Below the pieces are notes generated by a model, which saw only the letters and a list, made by a program, of their open reading frames with translations, did not search any database and was not told the DNA's origin. A DNA stretch of 34,227 bases. Source: Candidatus Zixiibacteriota bacterium. GTDB lineage: Bacteria; Zixibacteria; MSB-5A5; GN15; FEB-12. Shown here one piece after another: positions 22,699-33,172 of the stretch (the stretch's first letter is position 1; each line of letters begins with the position of its first letter). Made by a program: the position numbers and the translations under genes. The stretch lies in NCBI GenBank assembly GCA_024276275.1, contig JAJRXM010000034.1:1-34227 (forward strand), written 5' to 3'.

Positions 22699-23712
22699 TT
22701 ATTTCATATCAATATAGTCTTGTAATAAATTTTGCATAGTAGTTAGACTATCTTTTATTTTATCGACATTTTTAACCGCCGACCTAAGCGAACCGGATGT
22801 TCTTTCTTGTAAATCGTTTAATTTTGAAACATTTTCATGCAATGAATTTAATAACTCGCCGAATTTACGACCTCCCGATGTTATCCCTGCTTCTCGGTAA
22901 ATGGCAGAAATTGAAGCTAGAAACCCGTACATGTGCCCCGGTGAACTCGGTATTACTTTTTTAAGCAAAGCATAGCGAAATAATTGTTCTTGTTCGTGTG
23001 AAAGAAGATGGTTATAAATTGCTTCCGACGGTAAATACATCAGAGCAAATTCTGTACTGTTTTCATCAGGACGAATATATTTGTCGCTGATAGCATCTAT
23101 ATGTTTCTTAATTGCCTGTGCAAATTCTTTTTCAGATTTACTTTTTGTATCTTCATCTGCTGATGTAATTAATCTGTTAAACGACTCCAATGGAAATTTA
23201 GAATCTATCGGAATCAATCTTTCGTTTAGTTTGACAACTGCATCAACCCGCACATTATCTTTAAAGCTATATTGGAAGTCGAGCAGGGCTTCAGGTAAAA
23301 TTTCCCGAAGTAAATTTTCAAGAAGTATCTCCCCGAATTGGCCTCGCATTTTAGGCGGTTTTAATATGTCAGAAAGTGACTGGATATTTTTGCCAATTGA
23401 CTCTAGATTATTTGTTTGAGTTGAAAGCTGACCTAATTTGTTTTCAATTTCACTTACGACTGCAAGCCGTTTGTCGATAGCCGCATTTCCCTCAGATAGT
23501 CTGTCGAAAAGAGTTTGATTTGCTTTTTCAACAGAATCTTTAAGAGTTATCAGACCTTCCAGTTGTTTGGTAGTAATTTCGTTTTTAAATTCAGACAGAG
23601 TAAGCGAAATTGAATCATCCGGTTTGCTTTTCTTCAGATTGATAAAAAGCAATGACGTGATTATAATATTGATGACAACCGCAATTAGTAAAACGAGCGT
23701 AAACTGATCCAT
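22699..23712 (-). CDS. rmuC: RmuC-family DNA recombination/nuclease-like protein, 337 aa
   Basis: An N-terminal membrane anchor (about 5-26) and a coiled coil (about 45-115) precede the conserved RmuC domain. That domain has the signature MRGQFGEILLENLLREILPE, VDAVVKLNERLIPIDSKFPLESF and an endonuclease-like core with FALMYLPSEAIYN. RmuC limits DNA inversions and is thought to act as a nuclease on recombination intermediates. AAAGAG lies 5 nt above the ATG. It starts 14 bp after the secreted peptidase gene and is followed after about 45 bp by sthA, so the three may share a transcript. Confidence 0.92.
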   Translation of the reverse strand: MDQFTLVLLIAVVINIIITSLLFINLKKSKPDDSISLTLSEFKNEITTKQLEGLITLKDSVEKANQTLFDRLSEGNAAIDKRLAVVSEIENKLGQLSTQTNNLESIGKNIQSLSDILKPPKMRGQFGEILLENLLREILPEALLDFQYSFKDNVRVDAVVKLNERLIPIDSKFPLESFNRLITSADEDTKSKSEKEFAQAIKKHIDAISDKYIRPDENSTEFALMYLPSEAIYNHLLSHEQEQLFRYALLKKVIPSSPGHMYGFLASISAIYREAGITSGGRKFGELLNSLHENVSKLNDLQERTSGSLRSAVKNVDKIKDSLTTMQNLLQDYIDMK

Positions 23713-23726
23713 GTATGCTCTTTACG

Positions 23727-25295
23727 TTAATCTGATAAAAGTGTAAAATCCGTTTTCTTATTTAATTCAAAAGGTAAGACATCTTTTTTAAATTTAAAAT
23801 ACAATTTATGCTCTGAATCATCAAAATAACTATCTACCGGTTTTAAGCTCCAGATATATTTAGCAATAAGATGATTTGTTGCATAGTCATATACGCCGAC
23901 CTCATTACGGTCATATCTAACACCGAATCTATAACCGGAAAACTTCTTGGTAAGTTTATACTGCTCTCCAAATAGTGAAGAATTTTTTCCATCCAAAGCC
24001 TTTTCATAATCAAACACTAAATTACCCGAAACAGTATCTTTACTTTGAGAGGAGATTTCAAAAGTATAAAAACCTTTATCGTCTCTTATAATTATTCCAT
24101 CGGCATTATATATTTCTTTATTTCCCTTGGTTAACCCCGGAGTCATTTGAGCGTTTATTAATAACTTATCAAGATAGGAGCGAAAATCTTTTTGCAGATC
24201 ATCCCAGTTTTTCTTCTTAACGGTGTCAGCAAATTTTTGTTTTATCTCATCAGCAGATAAATACATTAGTGTTTTAAGGTCCCCACTAAACTCTCGATAC
24301 AATTTCAAATATGCATCAACCCCAATTTTATCAATTAAATAGCCGGTAAATAACCCGGCAACAGAATAGGCTATATTTGATGTTGCTATCTTGTTAAAAT
24401 CAGAGAAAGTAATAATTGAATCTAATGAAACGATATTTTCTGTAATAAGAAATTCACCGATAGTAGCTAATGTTTTAGGTGCTTTCCCCCATCGACCTCC
24501 AAAATAGACAGCGGACCCTTCACGTAGCAACGGTAAAGCATAAAAAGGTAATTTTCGTAATTTATAGTTTACAAGCAAATGAACTATCTCATGATAATGC
24601 GGGAAAAATGCCGAAATAATATCATTTGACGGCATGTCATAGGTACCTTTGACTAAATGCCCGGTAATACTTTTGACTTGCTTATCAGATTCACAATAGA
24701 TGTATTCGATGTTCTTTTGTTCAATCAGTTTAATATCTTCATTTGAGAGTCCTAGTTGTACCGCTGTATTCTCAATAAATTTATCAGCTTCAGCCAGATT
24801 TATTTCATTTAGATTGTTTTCTAAAATACTGTTATAGCGGATTCTAAAATATTTTGTCTCTTTAGTTTCCCAATTCGCAGTATAATACTGCTGAGGAAAT
24901 GTCAGCCAGAAATAGTTATCTATATCCCTCATATAATATGTATGTTCGACCAATTCCCCACTTACAATGGCGGAATATGAAAGAGACGAAAACCCGAGAG
25001 GCATATTAGCTGTTTTTTTAGCAGGAGGTTGTAAATAGTCTCTCATAAGATCGATATCTTTTACAACCGGAGAATAACAATCAATTTTCAAAGGAATATT
25101 TTCATATTCAATACCAAATCTTCCGGCTCTTTCACGACATTCTTCTGTCCATAAATAATAAGCTGATTCTAAATTTCCCGAAGCAAGCAAATCAAAATAA
25201 TTAGATAATGTCCCTGCTTTTGATTCGGCATGTATAGTTGATAATGGAAGAATTAGAGATACAATCAGAATTGAGAAATATAATTTTTTTAACAT
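23727..25295 (-). CDS. Secreted HExxH metallopeptidase (gluzincin-like), 522 aa
   Basis: A signal peptide covers residues 1-23 (MLKKLYFSILIVSLILPLST...). The zinc motif HEIVH is at 235-239, and Glu259 in REGSAVYF lies 20 residues further on, the expected third ligand of gluzincin or peptidase-MA-like enzymes. The C-terminal quarter is beta-rich (GFYTFEISSQSKD, GYRFGVRYDRNEVG) with no named family. The role is proteolysis or processing outside the cytoplasm, with unknown substrate. The ATG at 25295 is preferred because GGAG (25302-25305) lies 6 nt away, whereas the upstream GTG at 25316 has none. It follows the strong terminator at 25361-25388, so it has its own promoter or is reached by readthrough. 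Confidence 0.78.
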   Translation of the reverse strand: MLKKLYFSILIVSLILPLSTIHAESKAGTLSNYFDLLASGNLESAYYLWTEECRERAGRFGIEYENIPLKIDCYSPVVKDIDLMRDYLQPPAKKTANMPLGFSSLSYSAIVSGELVEHTYYMRDIDNYFWLTFPQQYYTANWETKETKYFRIRYNSILENNLNEINLAEADKFIENTAVQLGLSNEDIKLIEQKNIEYIYCESDKQVKSITGHLVKGTYDMPSNDIISAFFPHYHEIVHLLVNYKLRKLPFYALPLLREGSAVYFGGRWGKAPKTLATIGEFLITENIVSLDSIITFSDFNKIATSNIAYSVAGLFTGYLIDKIGVDAYLKLYREFSGDLKTLMYLSADEIKQKFADTVKKKNWDDLQKDFRSYLDKLLINAQMTPGLTKGNKEIYNADGIIIRDDKGFYTFEISSQSKDTVSGNLVFDYEKALDGKNSSLFGEQYKLTKKFSGYRFGVRYDRNEVGVYDYATNHLIAKYIWSLKPVDSYFDDSEHKLYFKFKKDVLPFELNKKTDFTLLSD

Positions 25296-25360
25296 TTTAA
25301 ACTCCATGAAACGCACATAATTTTATTTTTGAGTTATACAATATATACTAAAAACAGCTT

Positions 25361-25388
25361 AAAAAAAACCCCTTTTATAAGGGGTTTT
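25361..25388 (-). terminator. Strong intrinsic terminator of the TonB-receptor operon
   Basis: AAAACCCC (25365-25372) and GGGGTTTT (25381-25388) form a stem that extends by TT/AA around TTAT. On the minus strand it is followed by a run of T (complement of the A-run starting at 25361). It lies 21 bp beyond the stop of the PorV-like gene. Confidence 0.85.
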
Positions 25389-25409
25389 AATAAAATTTTT
25401 GAGCATTTT

Positions 25410-26399
25410 CTAAAAGGCAAATCCGATTGAAAAACGCTGTGTAGATGCTAATCGACCAAAATCTTGCCATGCATAATCAATAAACAGTTGGGATTCTTCT
25501 CCAATTTTTGTTTTAATACCGCCTCCAAAGGCTAATCCTTCTTCATCATAATTGATTTTATATCCACCTCGAAGGAAATACTTATCGTCAAAGGCAAACT
25601 GTGTACCTAACGAACCTTGTTCAAGGTTATCATTTGGATGTTTAAACTCTGATAATAAGGTCAAAACCGATTGTGAGCTAAAATCAATATCATATGCAAA
25701 ACCGATACGAAAGACTAACGGTAATTCATACGATGAGGCTTTTTTCTCAGATGTTACCGAAACTCCGGAAGAGTCTGTATTTTGGAATACTAAATCTGAA
25801 CCCGAGAAACTCATCTTAGGTCCCATATTAGTAATACTCATTCCCATTCTGAGCGAATTAAACCCTGTATTAAGCATAGTTCCAAAATCAAATGCAATTC
25901 CTGATGAACGAAGATGATGAATTTTTTCACCGACATATTTAAAAGTAGCTCCAAATGCAACTTTAGCATTCAATTGCCTGGCAAAAGAAAGACCCAAAGA
26001 ATATGAAGATGCTGAATAGAATTCACCGGTTCCATTTTGGTTTTCAAAATTAGTAATTTCTAAGTCATCCATAGAAAGTACTGTCGCCGAAAAACCGAAT
26101 ACACCTATTTCTTCATAATTTTTAGCATAGGCAAAGTAGTTTAAATTTACATCTAAAAGATAATTCACCTTTGTAAATACTGCCTGCTGTTCAGTAACAC
26201 CAACTAATCCGGCAGGATTCCAATACATAGCATAAGCATCATTAACGAATGCGGCAGTTGCTTCACCGGCACCCTGATATTTTGAACCGACACCTATTTT
26301 TAAAAACTGAGCACCACTTGAACCGACCTTGCTAAATTGAGCAGAGACAGAACAAAAGATGAAGAGAAACATAAAAGCAACTAAAGATATTTTTTTCAT
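25410..26399 (-). CDS. PorV/PorQ-like outer-membrane beta-barrel, 329 aa
   Basis: A signal peptide (about 1-20, ending VSAQ) is followed by the PorV-type opening GAQFLKIGVGSKYQGAGEAT, AMYWNPAGL and then alternating beta strands ending in a terminal Phe (RFSIGFAF). These are hallmarks of the PorV/PorQ (FadL-like) family. In type 9 secretion PorV shuttles cargo from the SprA translocon, and in other lineages relatives accompany TonB receptors. The ATG at 26399 has AGAGGAG with 8-nt spacing; the GTG at 26408 overlaps that SD and is rejected. It is the last gene of a three-gene operon with the secreted protein and the TonB receptor, closed by the terminator at 25361-25388. Confidence 0.86.
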   Translation of the reverse strand: MKKISLVAFMFLFIFCSVSAQFSKVGSSGAQFLKIGVGSKYQGAGEATAAFVNDAYAMYWNPAGLVGVTEQQAVFTKVNYLLDVNLNYFAYAKNYEEIGVFGFSATVLSMDDLEITNFENQNGTGEFYSASSYSLGLSFARQLNAKVAFGATFKYVGEKIHHLRSSGIAFDFGTMLNTGFNSLRMGMSITNMGPKMSFSGSDLVFQNTDSSGVSVTSEKKASSYELPLVFRIGFAYDIDFSSQSVLTLLSEFKHPNDNLEQGSLGTQFAFDDKYFLRGGYKINYDEEGLAFGGGIKTKIGEESQLFIDYAWQDFGRLASTQRFSIGFAF

Positions 26400-26412
26400 T
26401 TTATTCACTCCT

Positions 26413-29124
26413 CTACTTCACTACCGCAAATCGTCCGAGGAATTCACCGTAAGGTGATTCGACATGGTAAAAGTAAATGCCGGATGCAACTTTTTGATCA
26501 TTAACAGATAATAGATTCCAAGTAGCTTCTCCACCAACTTGATTATGATCAATCGTTTTGACTAAGTCTCCGGCCAGGTTATAAATTCTTATTGTGCACT
26601 CATTCGGTAAGTTAGTAAAATGTAATGCGGTATTTAAATCATAAGACCGCTCTACTATACCCTCATAAGAGACAAAATACGGATTAGGCACAACTTTTAT
26701 ATTTTTTAATTCATTACTTGCTGCCTGTGTATCAATACCGTCAACCTTAAAGAGAAATTCATCTTGTGGTCCGTTTATAGATGCACCATCAATTGTATAG
26801 ACATCTCCGATTTGAGGATTGTATAAGGTTTCATCAAAGCCGATTAACCAACTATAGTCTAACGGAAATGAGGCTGCGGCTACTGATTGAGTTGAATCAT
26901 ACGGATAGTCTACAATTTGTAACAAATCGTAAGGTTCCCATATATCGTTATTATTAAAATCATATACAGCCAAAGATACTTGTTGATTTGTAGTTGTATT
27001 CCAAACCTCAAACGGTACGGTATAAGGATAATCCGAGCTATAATACCCGTCCAGAATCCAAGCTGCCAAAGTTGAGTCACCAGTAAAACGTAGTTCATAA
27101 GAATCACGGAAGCGTTTATGTCCAAATGTCATATCTGCACTAAAGAAGTTATTCAGACCGATACCCCAGAATTTATCAAGAACTAAACTGGAATCACCTA
27201 CTGTTTGTCCATAAGAACGAGGAGTTATATCACCGTCATTAACGACAACACGTAATCCGTTAACGACATCATAAAGACCCGGGTCTTCGCTATTCATTTG
27301 TGTTTGATAAGCTATTATTGTATCAGAAATACTTGTATTTATCAGATGCCAAAAAGTTGAATCAGGAGTATCTTCAAATACAACTTTATAATCTCCGCTT
27401 ACCATAGCATTCCAATCAAATACAGTAGGAAATACTTTACCGTCAGAAGGGACATCAAATCCGGTATAAAAATGCTCTACCGTTGATGCTGCCTCATAGA
27501 ATCCGGCGGGGTGACTTCGAGGAGTAACTTTTACAACATTCGGAGATGAACCGGCTAAACCGAATCCATTTTGTAAAGGGTCTCCACCTGTTAAAGAGTC
27601 TCCCTTATCAAAGGCTGCTAAACAATACCAATACTCAACTCCGTTATAGAGACCGGTATCAACGAACGTATGCGGAATCGGGTCTCCTGTGTTTGTAACA
27701 GAATATGATGCTATTGTTTCGTAATCTAATTCAAGACAACTGTTTGTATTATTTTCGTCAATTGCTCCCCATGTTTTGCCAAGGTCGGTAGAGCGATACA
27801 GTTTATATCCGGAAAAATCCTGCACACTTGAAAGAGGGTCCGTTGAATTTTCAGCAACATTATCCCACTCAAGATAAACTTTTTCATCACTGGCACGAAC
27901 TGAAAGGGTCGGTATTGACGGAGGTTCCGGTCCAACATAAAACCCGTCATATAATGTTTGAACCGCATCAGCATTTTGTACAAAGTCCAATGAATCTTCA
28001 GCTCCAATTAAAGCATACACAACTCGAACAGTTTCACCTGCCAATAGACTAATTCCACGAACAGCTTGAATATAAAATTGATCGGTAGGAGCTAAAGGTG
28101 TATCATATTGTGTCGAATTAATCATCGCAAATTTACCGGGGTCATTGTCCGGCAGAAATGCCCAGTCATCAGTACGAAATGCCGTCATACCGACGTTATT
28201 AGGAGTTTCTAAAAGTTTAGTACCCATAATACCGGTTTTTGCGTTCCATCCCGGATCAGTACCTATAACATCATAGTTATATGCCCAACCGTTTGCAGTA
28301 TCATAAACTACTGCATCTTGTAAACGACCGTTTTCACCTGATCCGTCCGGACCGCCTACATCTAAATCTACATAAAGTCCAAAGGCGAAATCAGTATAAT
28401 CATTTGAAGATGTATTCGTAATATCCATAACGACAAACATAAAGTCTTCGTTATGACAATAATTCCATTGATACACAGAATGTGTCAATTCAAGTCCCAT
28501 TAAAGAACTTCCAGAGGCGGCATCATTAAAACGATAATAAGAATCCTGTACAGAAGTAGGACCGCCTTGAGTGAATCCTGTTGCTAAGGTATTATATTTT
28601 TGATTATATCCCCAGCTATTCAGATTTTCATTCCAAACTCTCCACCCTTGTGCCGGACGACTTTCACCCAATCCTACGGTATCGGTAATATCATAATCAT
28701 AATATCGGGTTGTATCGGTTGAAAGATATATTTTATATTCGTCAACTCCACTCACGGGCATTGTCATAGCTTGAAAATCATCAGTTGAATTAGCAACTGC
28801 AATATCACCGTTTGGCATTGTTGCACCCATCCAATATCTGATTTCAGCTAAATAACTATGTCCGGAATTTCTTGGCCATTCTCCGGAAGGTAAACCTCTG
28901 TATGAATAACCGCCGATATAACCGTAATTATCAATAGTAGTTACTATTTGACCCTGATTATGGGTAACTTGGTCAAGTGTATTCAACCCGGGTGCTAAAG
29001 AGATAGTTGGATTACCTCCGTTAGGTTGGTTTGATTTTGGAATTTTTTTAGCACTTATTGTTGAAACAACAAGTAAAGTAACTAAAAGATATAAAAGACT
29101 AACTGTATAATTTCTCATTTTCAT
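26413..29124 (-). CDS. Large secreted protein with FnIII-like segment and FlgD/T9SS-like C-terminal tail, 903 aa
   Basis: The signal peptide covers about residues 1-25. The N-terminal half is beta-rich without a catalytic motif I recognise. A fibronectin-like segment (PTLSVRASDEKVYLEWDN...YKLYRSTD) lies around 400-540. The last roughly 95 residues read NIKVVPNPY...TIRIYNLAGDLVKTI...GIYFYHVES...FAVVK. This is the pattern of FlgD-Ig-like and type 9 secretion sorting tails. The neighbours are a TonB-dependent receptor (15 bp upstream) and a PorV-like barrel, so surface display or secretion is likely. GGGAG lies before the ATG at 29124. The function of the mature protein is unknown. Confidence 0.78.
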   Translation of the reverse strand: MKMRNYTVSLLYLLVTLLVVSTISAKKIPKSNQPNGGNPTISLAPGLNTLDQVTHNQGQIVTTIDNYGYIGGYSYRGLPSGEWPRNSGHSYLAEIRYWMGATMPNGDIAVANSTDDFQAMTMPVSGVDEYKIYLSTDTTRYYDYDITDTVGLGESRPAQGWRVWNENLNSWGYNQKYNTLATGFTQGGPTSVQDSYYRFNDAASGSSLMGLELTHSVYQWNYCHNEDFMFVVMDITNTSSNDYTDFAFGLYVDLDVGGPDGSGENGRLQDAVVYDTANGWAYNYDVIGTDPGWNAKTGIMGTKLLETPNNVGMTAFRTDDWAFLPDNDPGKFAMINSTQYDTPLAPTDQFYIQAVRGISLLAGETVRVVYALIGAEDSLDFVQNADAVQTLYDGFYVGPEPPSIPTLSVRASDEKVYLEWDNVAENSTDPLSSVQDFSGYKLYRSTDLGKTWGAIDENNTNSCLELDYETIASYSVTNTGDPIPHTFVDTGLYNGVEYWYCLAAFDKGDSLTGGDPLQNGFGLAGSSPNVVKVTPRSHPAGFYEAASTVEHFYTGFDVPSDGKVFPTVFDWNAMVSGDYKVVFEDTPDSTFWHLINTSISDTIIAYQTQMNSEDPGLYDVVNGLRVVVNDGDITPRSYGQTVGDSSLVLDKFWGIGLNNFFSADMTFGHKRFRDSYELRFTGDSTLAAWILDGYYSSDYPYTVPFEVWNTTTNQQVSLAVYDFNNNDIWEPYDLLQIVDYPYDSTQSVAAASFPLDYSWLIGFDETLYNPQIGDVYTIDGASINGPQDEFLFKVDGIDTQAASNELKNIKVVPNPYFVSYEGIVERSYDLNTALHFTNLPNECTIRIYNLAGDLVKTIDHNQVGGEATWNLLSVNDQKVASGIYFYHVESPYGEFLGRFAVVK

Positions 29125-29138
29125 ATTGTTCTCCCGGC

Positions 29139-31844
29139 TTAGAAGTTAAATTCTAACCCAGTACGAAGAGTCCGGGGTCTTGAATAATTGGTTGGGTCTT
29201 TATCATATAGACGGTTGTAACGATTAACGCTGTTAGCATAGTCTATTTCTTCTTGAGTCATTCCTGAAGTTATCGTAGCCGTAGGACCTCTTCCGTCATA
29301 ATCGGGTCTTCCGGTATTTGTATATACATCTATGATATTTCGTTTATCAAATAGATTATCGACTTCAAAGAAGAATGATAGTTTGTAATTATTTTTACCG
29401 ACATTGAAATGTTTAATAAATTTCATATCAACCGTATAGTTAGCAGGTAAGCGTCCTGAGTTTCTTTCTCCTATACGATTTCCGTTTCTGTCAGTAATAG
29501 TGTATGGAAGACCTGAGCCGTAATTACCTACAAACCCGACTCCCCAATTTGTCGGAAACTGCAACCCAAACATTTGAGCTTTATATTTTGCTGGTACTCT
29601 GAAATCTAAAACTGCTGTCAATGTATGTCTTTGGTCGAAATCAAGCGGAAATTCAGATACCGGAGCAATTGTATCAATCGTTGATGTCAGAAAACTGTAA
29701 TATGGGTCGTAAGCTGATGAACCGTTACCGTTAGCTATCATATACCCATATGAGATAGAGGCATTCAACAAACCTTTACCCGGTAATTTTTCGATCTGAA
29801 CATCAATACCTTTTGCTGCCCCATAATCTTCATTTAAGAAAGTCGTAACTACTGCAGAAGTTGCTTTATTACTCGGTAACAATCTTGTTGTTACTAGGTC
29901 AACTATATCTTTTTGATATGCAGTTACATCTATACGGAGATTCTCAGAAAGAAGGTGGTTTAAACCAACCTCATAAGATGTTGTCCGTTCAGGTTTCAAG
30001 TTCGGGTTACCCAAAAGCGGAAATCCTGACTGCGTATCTCCTTCCAAATTGGTATACATATATGTAAATCTAGGAACCTGATAATAAATACCGTAGTTAA
30101 AATGCATAACCGAAATATCAGAAATCGGGAATGATACACCAAAACGAGGAGATATGTTTGAAACACTTTCAGCTTGTTTATACACCGATGATGTATCATC
30201 CGGTGAACTTAAGAAACGATATTTTATATCATCATTACGATAATCATAACGCAAGCCTATGTTAAATACATAAAAATCGTATTCAATTTTATCCTGTAAA
30301 AACATCGATAAGTAAATAGGTTTCGAATCATATTTTTCACCATAAGGTTGTGAATTATAAAATTGTTTGAAATCCCATTTAATATCATAAGTTCTATATT
30401 CAAAACCTGCTTTTAATTGATGATTCTTATTTGCCTGATTAACAATACTCATGTGCAAGGCATTATATTTCGATTCTCTTAAACGAAATGTCGGATCATA
30501 ATCATTACCGGTAGTAAAACCTATTAACTCCATAGGGTTCGTGTAATCTACATTTCCTCGGTAGTTATTGTCGTCAATAGTACCGTTGTATACACCGTTT
30601 GAATCTTCAGAATACCCTTCCCAATCTTTCCAGTAAGTATTAAACAGATGTTCAGGAGCAGTTTTTGTCATTGTATAAAAATGGTTAAAACGTGTTGAAA
30701 TTATCACTTTTTCATTCAAATGATAATTACCTGAAAGCCCTATCAAATACGCTTCTTTTTTAAAGCTTGGCAACCCGTCCAAATTCATACTATAAGAGAC
30801 ACCGTTTACATCACGATGATCATAAACTTCACCTCCTGCTTTATAGTAAGTTAAATTGGATATTAATCTTATTTTTGGAGTTGGCTGGATTGAAAATTTT
30901 GCTGTTCCGGTATAAGAAGCAATCCCATTATTAGGAAGCGAAGTAGGGGCATTTAGATATTCACCGGCAAATGAGAAATGATCGGTTTTGTTATTCAACA
31001 TAGGTATTGGACCGGAAAGTAACAAACTGGCTGATTTATTTCCATTTCGATTTAAATCAGACCATTCACCGGAATTAACATTATATGAATGTGTCATACC
31101 CTCATACATTTTAACAGTACCCTTATACTCAGAGCCACCTTCTCGGGTCACAGCACTCACAACTCCCGAAAGAGCTTCACCATATTCAGCAGTATAACCG
31201 CCCGATGTTAATGATAATTCTTCCAAAGCATTCGGCATTATACGGATACCGGAGTTTGCGACAAATGGATCCTGAATTGAAAATCCGTCAAAATAGTAAG
31301 AAACCTGACCGGAACGTCCACCGCGAACATGTAAATCTTCATCTCGTCCAATTACAACACTGGGATAATTTGTTAATACAGATTGAACAGTAATAATATT
31401 CGGAAGTTGTTGTAATTGATCGGATGTGAAAATTACTTTAGATGCTGTTAAATCTTTTTGAATAATAGGATTTTGTGCAAATACTTCAACATTTGCTCCG
31501 ATATCAATTGTCTTTACTTTAATTTCAAAATCTACCGGTGTAGTTAAATCTACTAATACACGAACATCTAATTTTGTTACGGTTTCAAATCCAACTGAAG
31601 TAACAGAAACATCATATTTTCCACTGGGAACATTAATTATAAAATACTCTCCATCCATATCAGTCTGTGTAGCAATATTACTTCCAAGAATTCGTACAGT
31701 AGCCCCAACGATAGGCTCACCGAATTTAGCATCTAGAACAATTCCAGAAACCTTTCCGGTAACGCCTGCTTTAGTTTGTGAGGTTAATAGTAATATAAGT
31801 AACGGTACTATATACAGTATTAACTTCAACGGTTGCTTAATCAA
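29139..31844 (-). CDS. TonB-dependent receptor with carboxypeptidase-like N-terminal domain, 901 aa
   Basis: After a signal peptide (1-27), residues about 28-115 form a carboxypeptidase-regulatory-like beta domain (VSGIVLDAKFGEPIVGATVRI). A plug follows with LPNIITVQSVLTNYPSVV and RGGRSGQVSYYFDGF, then a long barrel with PRFGVSFPISD, NPNLKPERTTSYEVGLNH and a terminal Phe (LRTGLEFNF). This is a SusC-like or ligand-gated outer-membrane transporter of FCB bacteria, and its substrate is unknown. The start is TTG at 31842-31844: GGAGG (31852-31856) lies exactly 7 nt away, and the frame above it is leader. It heads the operon with the secreted protein and PorV-like barrel. Confidence 0.9.
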   Translation of the reverse strand: MIKQPLKLILYIVPLLILLLTSQTKAGVTGKVSGIVLDAKFGEPIVGATVRILGSNIATQTDMDGEYFIINVPSGKYDVSVTSVGFETVTKLDVRVLVDLTTPVDFEIKVKTIDIGANVEVFAQNPIIQKDLTASKVIFTSDQLQQLPNIITVQSVLTNYPSVVIGRDEDLHVRGGRSGQVSYYFDGFSIQDPFVANSGIRIMPNALEELSLTSGGYTAEYGEALSGVVSAVTREGGSEYKGTVKMYEGMTHSYNVNSGEWSDLNRNGNKSASLLLSGPIPMLNNKTDHFSFAGEYLNAPTSLPNNGIASYTGTAKFSIQPTPKIRLISNLTYYKAGGEVYDHRDVNGVSYSMNLDGLPSFKKEAYLIGLSGNYHLNEKVIISTRFNHFYTMTKTAPEHLFNTYWKDWEGYSEDSNGVYNGTIDDNNYRGNVDYTNPMELIGFTTGNDYDPTFRLRESKYNALHMSIVNQANKNHQLKAGFEYRTYDIKWDFKQFYNSQPYGEKYDSKPIYLSMFLQDKIEYDFYVFNIGLRYDYRNDDIKYRFLSSPDDTSSVYKQAESVSNISPRFGVSFPISDISVMHFNYGIYYQVPRFTYMYTNLEGDTQSGFPLLGNPNLKPERTTSYEVGLNHLLSENLRIDVTAYQKDIVDLVTTRLLPSNKATSAVVTTFLNEDYGAAKGIDVQIEKLPGKGLLNASISYGYMIANGNGSSAYDPYYSFLTSTIDTIAPVSEFPLDFDQRHTLTAVLDFRVPAKYKAQMFGLQFPTNWGVGFVGNYGSGLPYTITDRNGNRIGERNSGRLPANYTVDMKFIKHFNVGKNNYKLSFFFEVDNLFDKRNIIDVYTNTGRPDYDGRGPTATITSGMTQEEIDYANSVNRYNRLYDKDPTNYSRPRTLRTGLEFNF

Positions 31845-32221
31845 TGTGAAGCCTCCAAATTTAACTATTTCAATCAAATTCTACATCTTATTTGTTATTA
31901 AATAAACACCAACTGTTTTTAAAGATTTACGAAGTTTATGTTTTATGCTTATAGACGTTATCGGAGTTCTTTACTATTCCTTAATCATATTCTTAATGAT
32001 TTTTTCACAGAAATAGTATTTTTTTGACACCTTATTTTGAGTCAGATTTGAACTGCTTCATCCTCTAAAACTGTTATTATATAAAGATTTTTTGGATATC
32101 AAGTTTCCTTGTAAATGCCCGATAAGTAAAACGATATAGAAAATTTAAGCGGAGATACATCTTTTATAAATAAAGCTATTTAACCCTTTTGCTGTATTAA
32201 AATGGATAGAAACAGGAATAA
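31845..32221. other. Divergent intergenic region between the TonB receptor and ABC-type binding protein
   Basis: An AT-rich spacer with no gene. It must hold the promoters of both divergent units. TTGACA (32024-32029, plus strand) has no matching -10 at the right distance, so I assign no promoter. The only certain elements are GGAGG (31852-31856) for the TonB receptor and AGGA before the ATG at 32222. Confidence 0.4.
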
Positions 32222-33172
32222 ATGCATAAATTTGTAAAAATTCTAATACTGGTAATATGCACTATTTTATGTCTTACCGAATTTATTCAAGCCGGTAAAG
32301 ATAACATCGTTATTATATCCGGCGATGAATTAACATCGACAAGACGTACTATCAAAGGTGCTTCAAAAATTATTAGTATTGAACATCCTACTGTTATTTT
32401 TACTAACTTTTTAGTTAAAAATAGTTCGGATAAAAATCTATCTATCATTGACTCAATTAAAACTATCAACCCGAAACTTATTCTCACAATCGGCTCCTCT
32501 GCTACAAAGTTGGCACAAGAAAACTTCGATGATATACCTATTGTTTTTTCATCAGTGAAATATCCGGTACTATCAGGATTTGTTAATTCAGTTTCAAATC
32601 CGGGGAAAAACATAACCGGTGCTTCTATAGATATCCCGACTAAAGTTCAGTTTTCTAAATTTAAGCAAATTATTCCAAACTTAAAAAAAATAGGTGTTCT
32701 ATATACCCAAAATACTGAAAGCTTAATTCCACAAGCTAAAATTATTGCCAACCAACAAGGACTAGAGCTTATAGCAATAAAAGTAAATCATGAAAAAGAA
32801 CTTCCCAAAAAACTAGATTCATTGGCATCACTCGTACAAGGGATTTGGTCTGTTGCTGACATGAATCTTTTTAAAGAAAGAACTACAAGATACATTTTAA
32901 TAAATACGCTTCGTAAAAGAATACCTTTTATGGGCTTTTCAAAATATGTGGTTGAGTCGGGTGCTTTATTCGCACTTGATTTTGACTATAAAGCAGTAGG
33001 GCGACAAGCAGGCGAAATTGTTAATAAAATAATATCCGGTATACCGCCTTCTTCTATTGAAGTTACTACAGCAGATGTTATTTGGTTTCACTATAACGAA
33101 AAAACTGCTGAACGTATCAACATCACGATACCGGAAGAATTAATATCTGTTGCCAAGGAGGTGTATCGATGA
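32222..33172 (+). CDS. Periplasmic ABC-type substrate-binding protein (ABC_sub_bind family), 316 aa
   Basis: The signal peptide covers about residues 1-24 (hydrophobic [18 protein letters not shown]). The mature protein has the two-lobed periplasmic-binding fold of the ABC_sub_bind (DUF534) family: [78 protein letters not shown]. No ABC permease or ATPase gene is present. Its TGA overlaps the ATG of the following histidine kinase by 4 bp, so the protein more likely serves as a ligand sensor for that kinase. AGGA precedes the ATG. The ligand is unknown. Confidence 0.88.
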   Translation: MHKFVKILILVICTILCLTEFIQAGKDNIVIISGDELTSTRRTIKGASKIISIEHPTVIFTNFLVKNSSDKNLSIIDSIKTINPKLILTIGSSATKLAQENFDDIPIVFSSVKYPVLSGFVNSVSNPGKNITGASIDIPTKVQFSKFKQIIPNLKKIGVLYTQNTESLIPQAKIIANQQGLELIAIKVNHEKELPKKLDSLASLVQGIWSVADMNLFKERTTRYILINTLRKRIPFMGFSKYVVESGALFALDFDYKAVGRQAGEIVNKIISGIPPSSIEVTTADVIWFHYNEKTAERINITIPEELISVAKEVYR

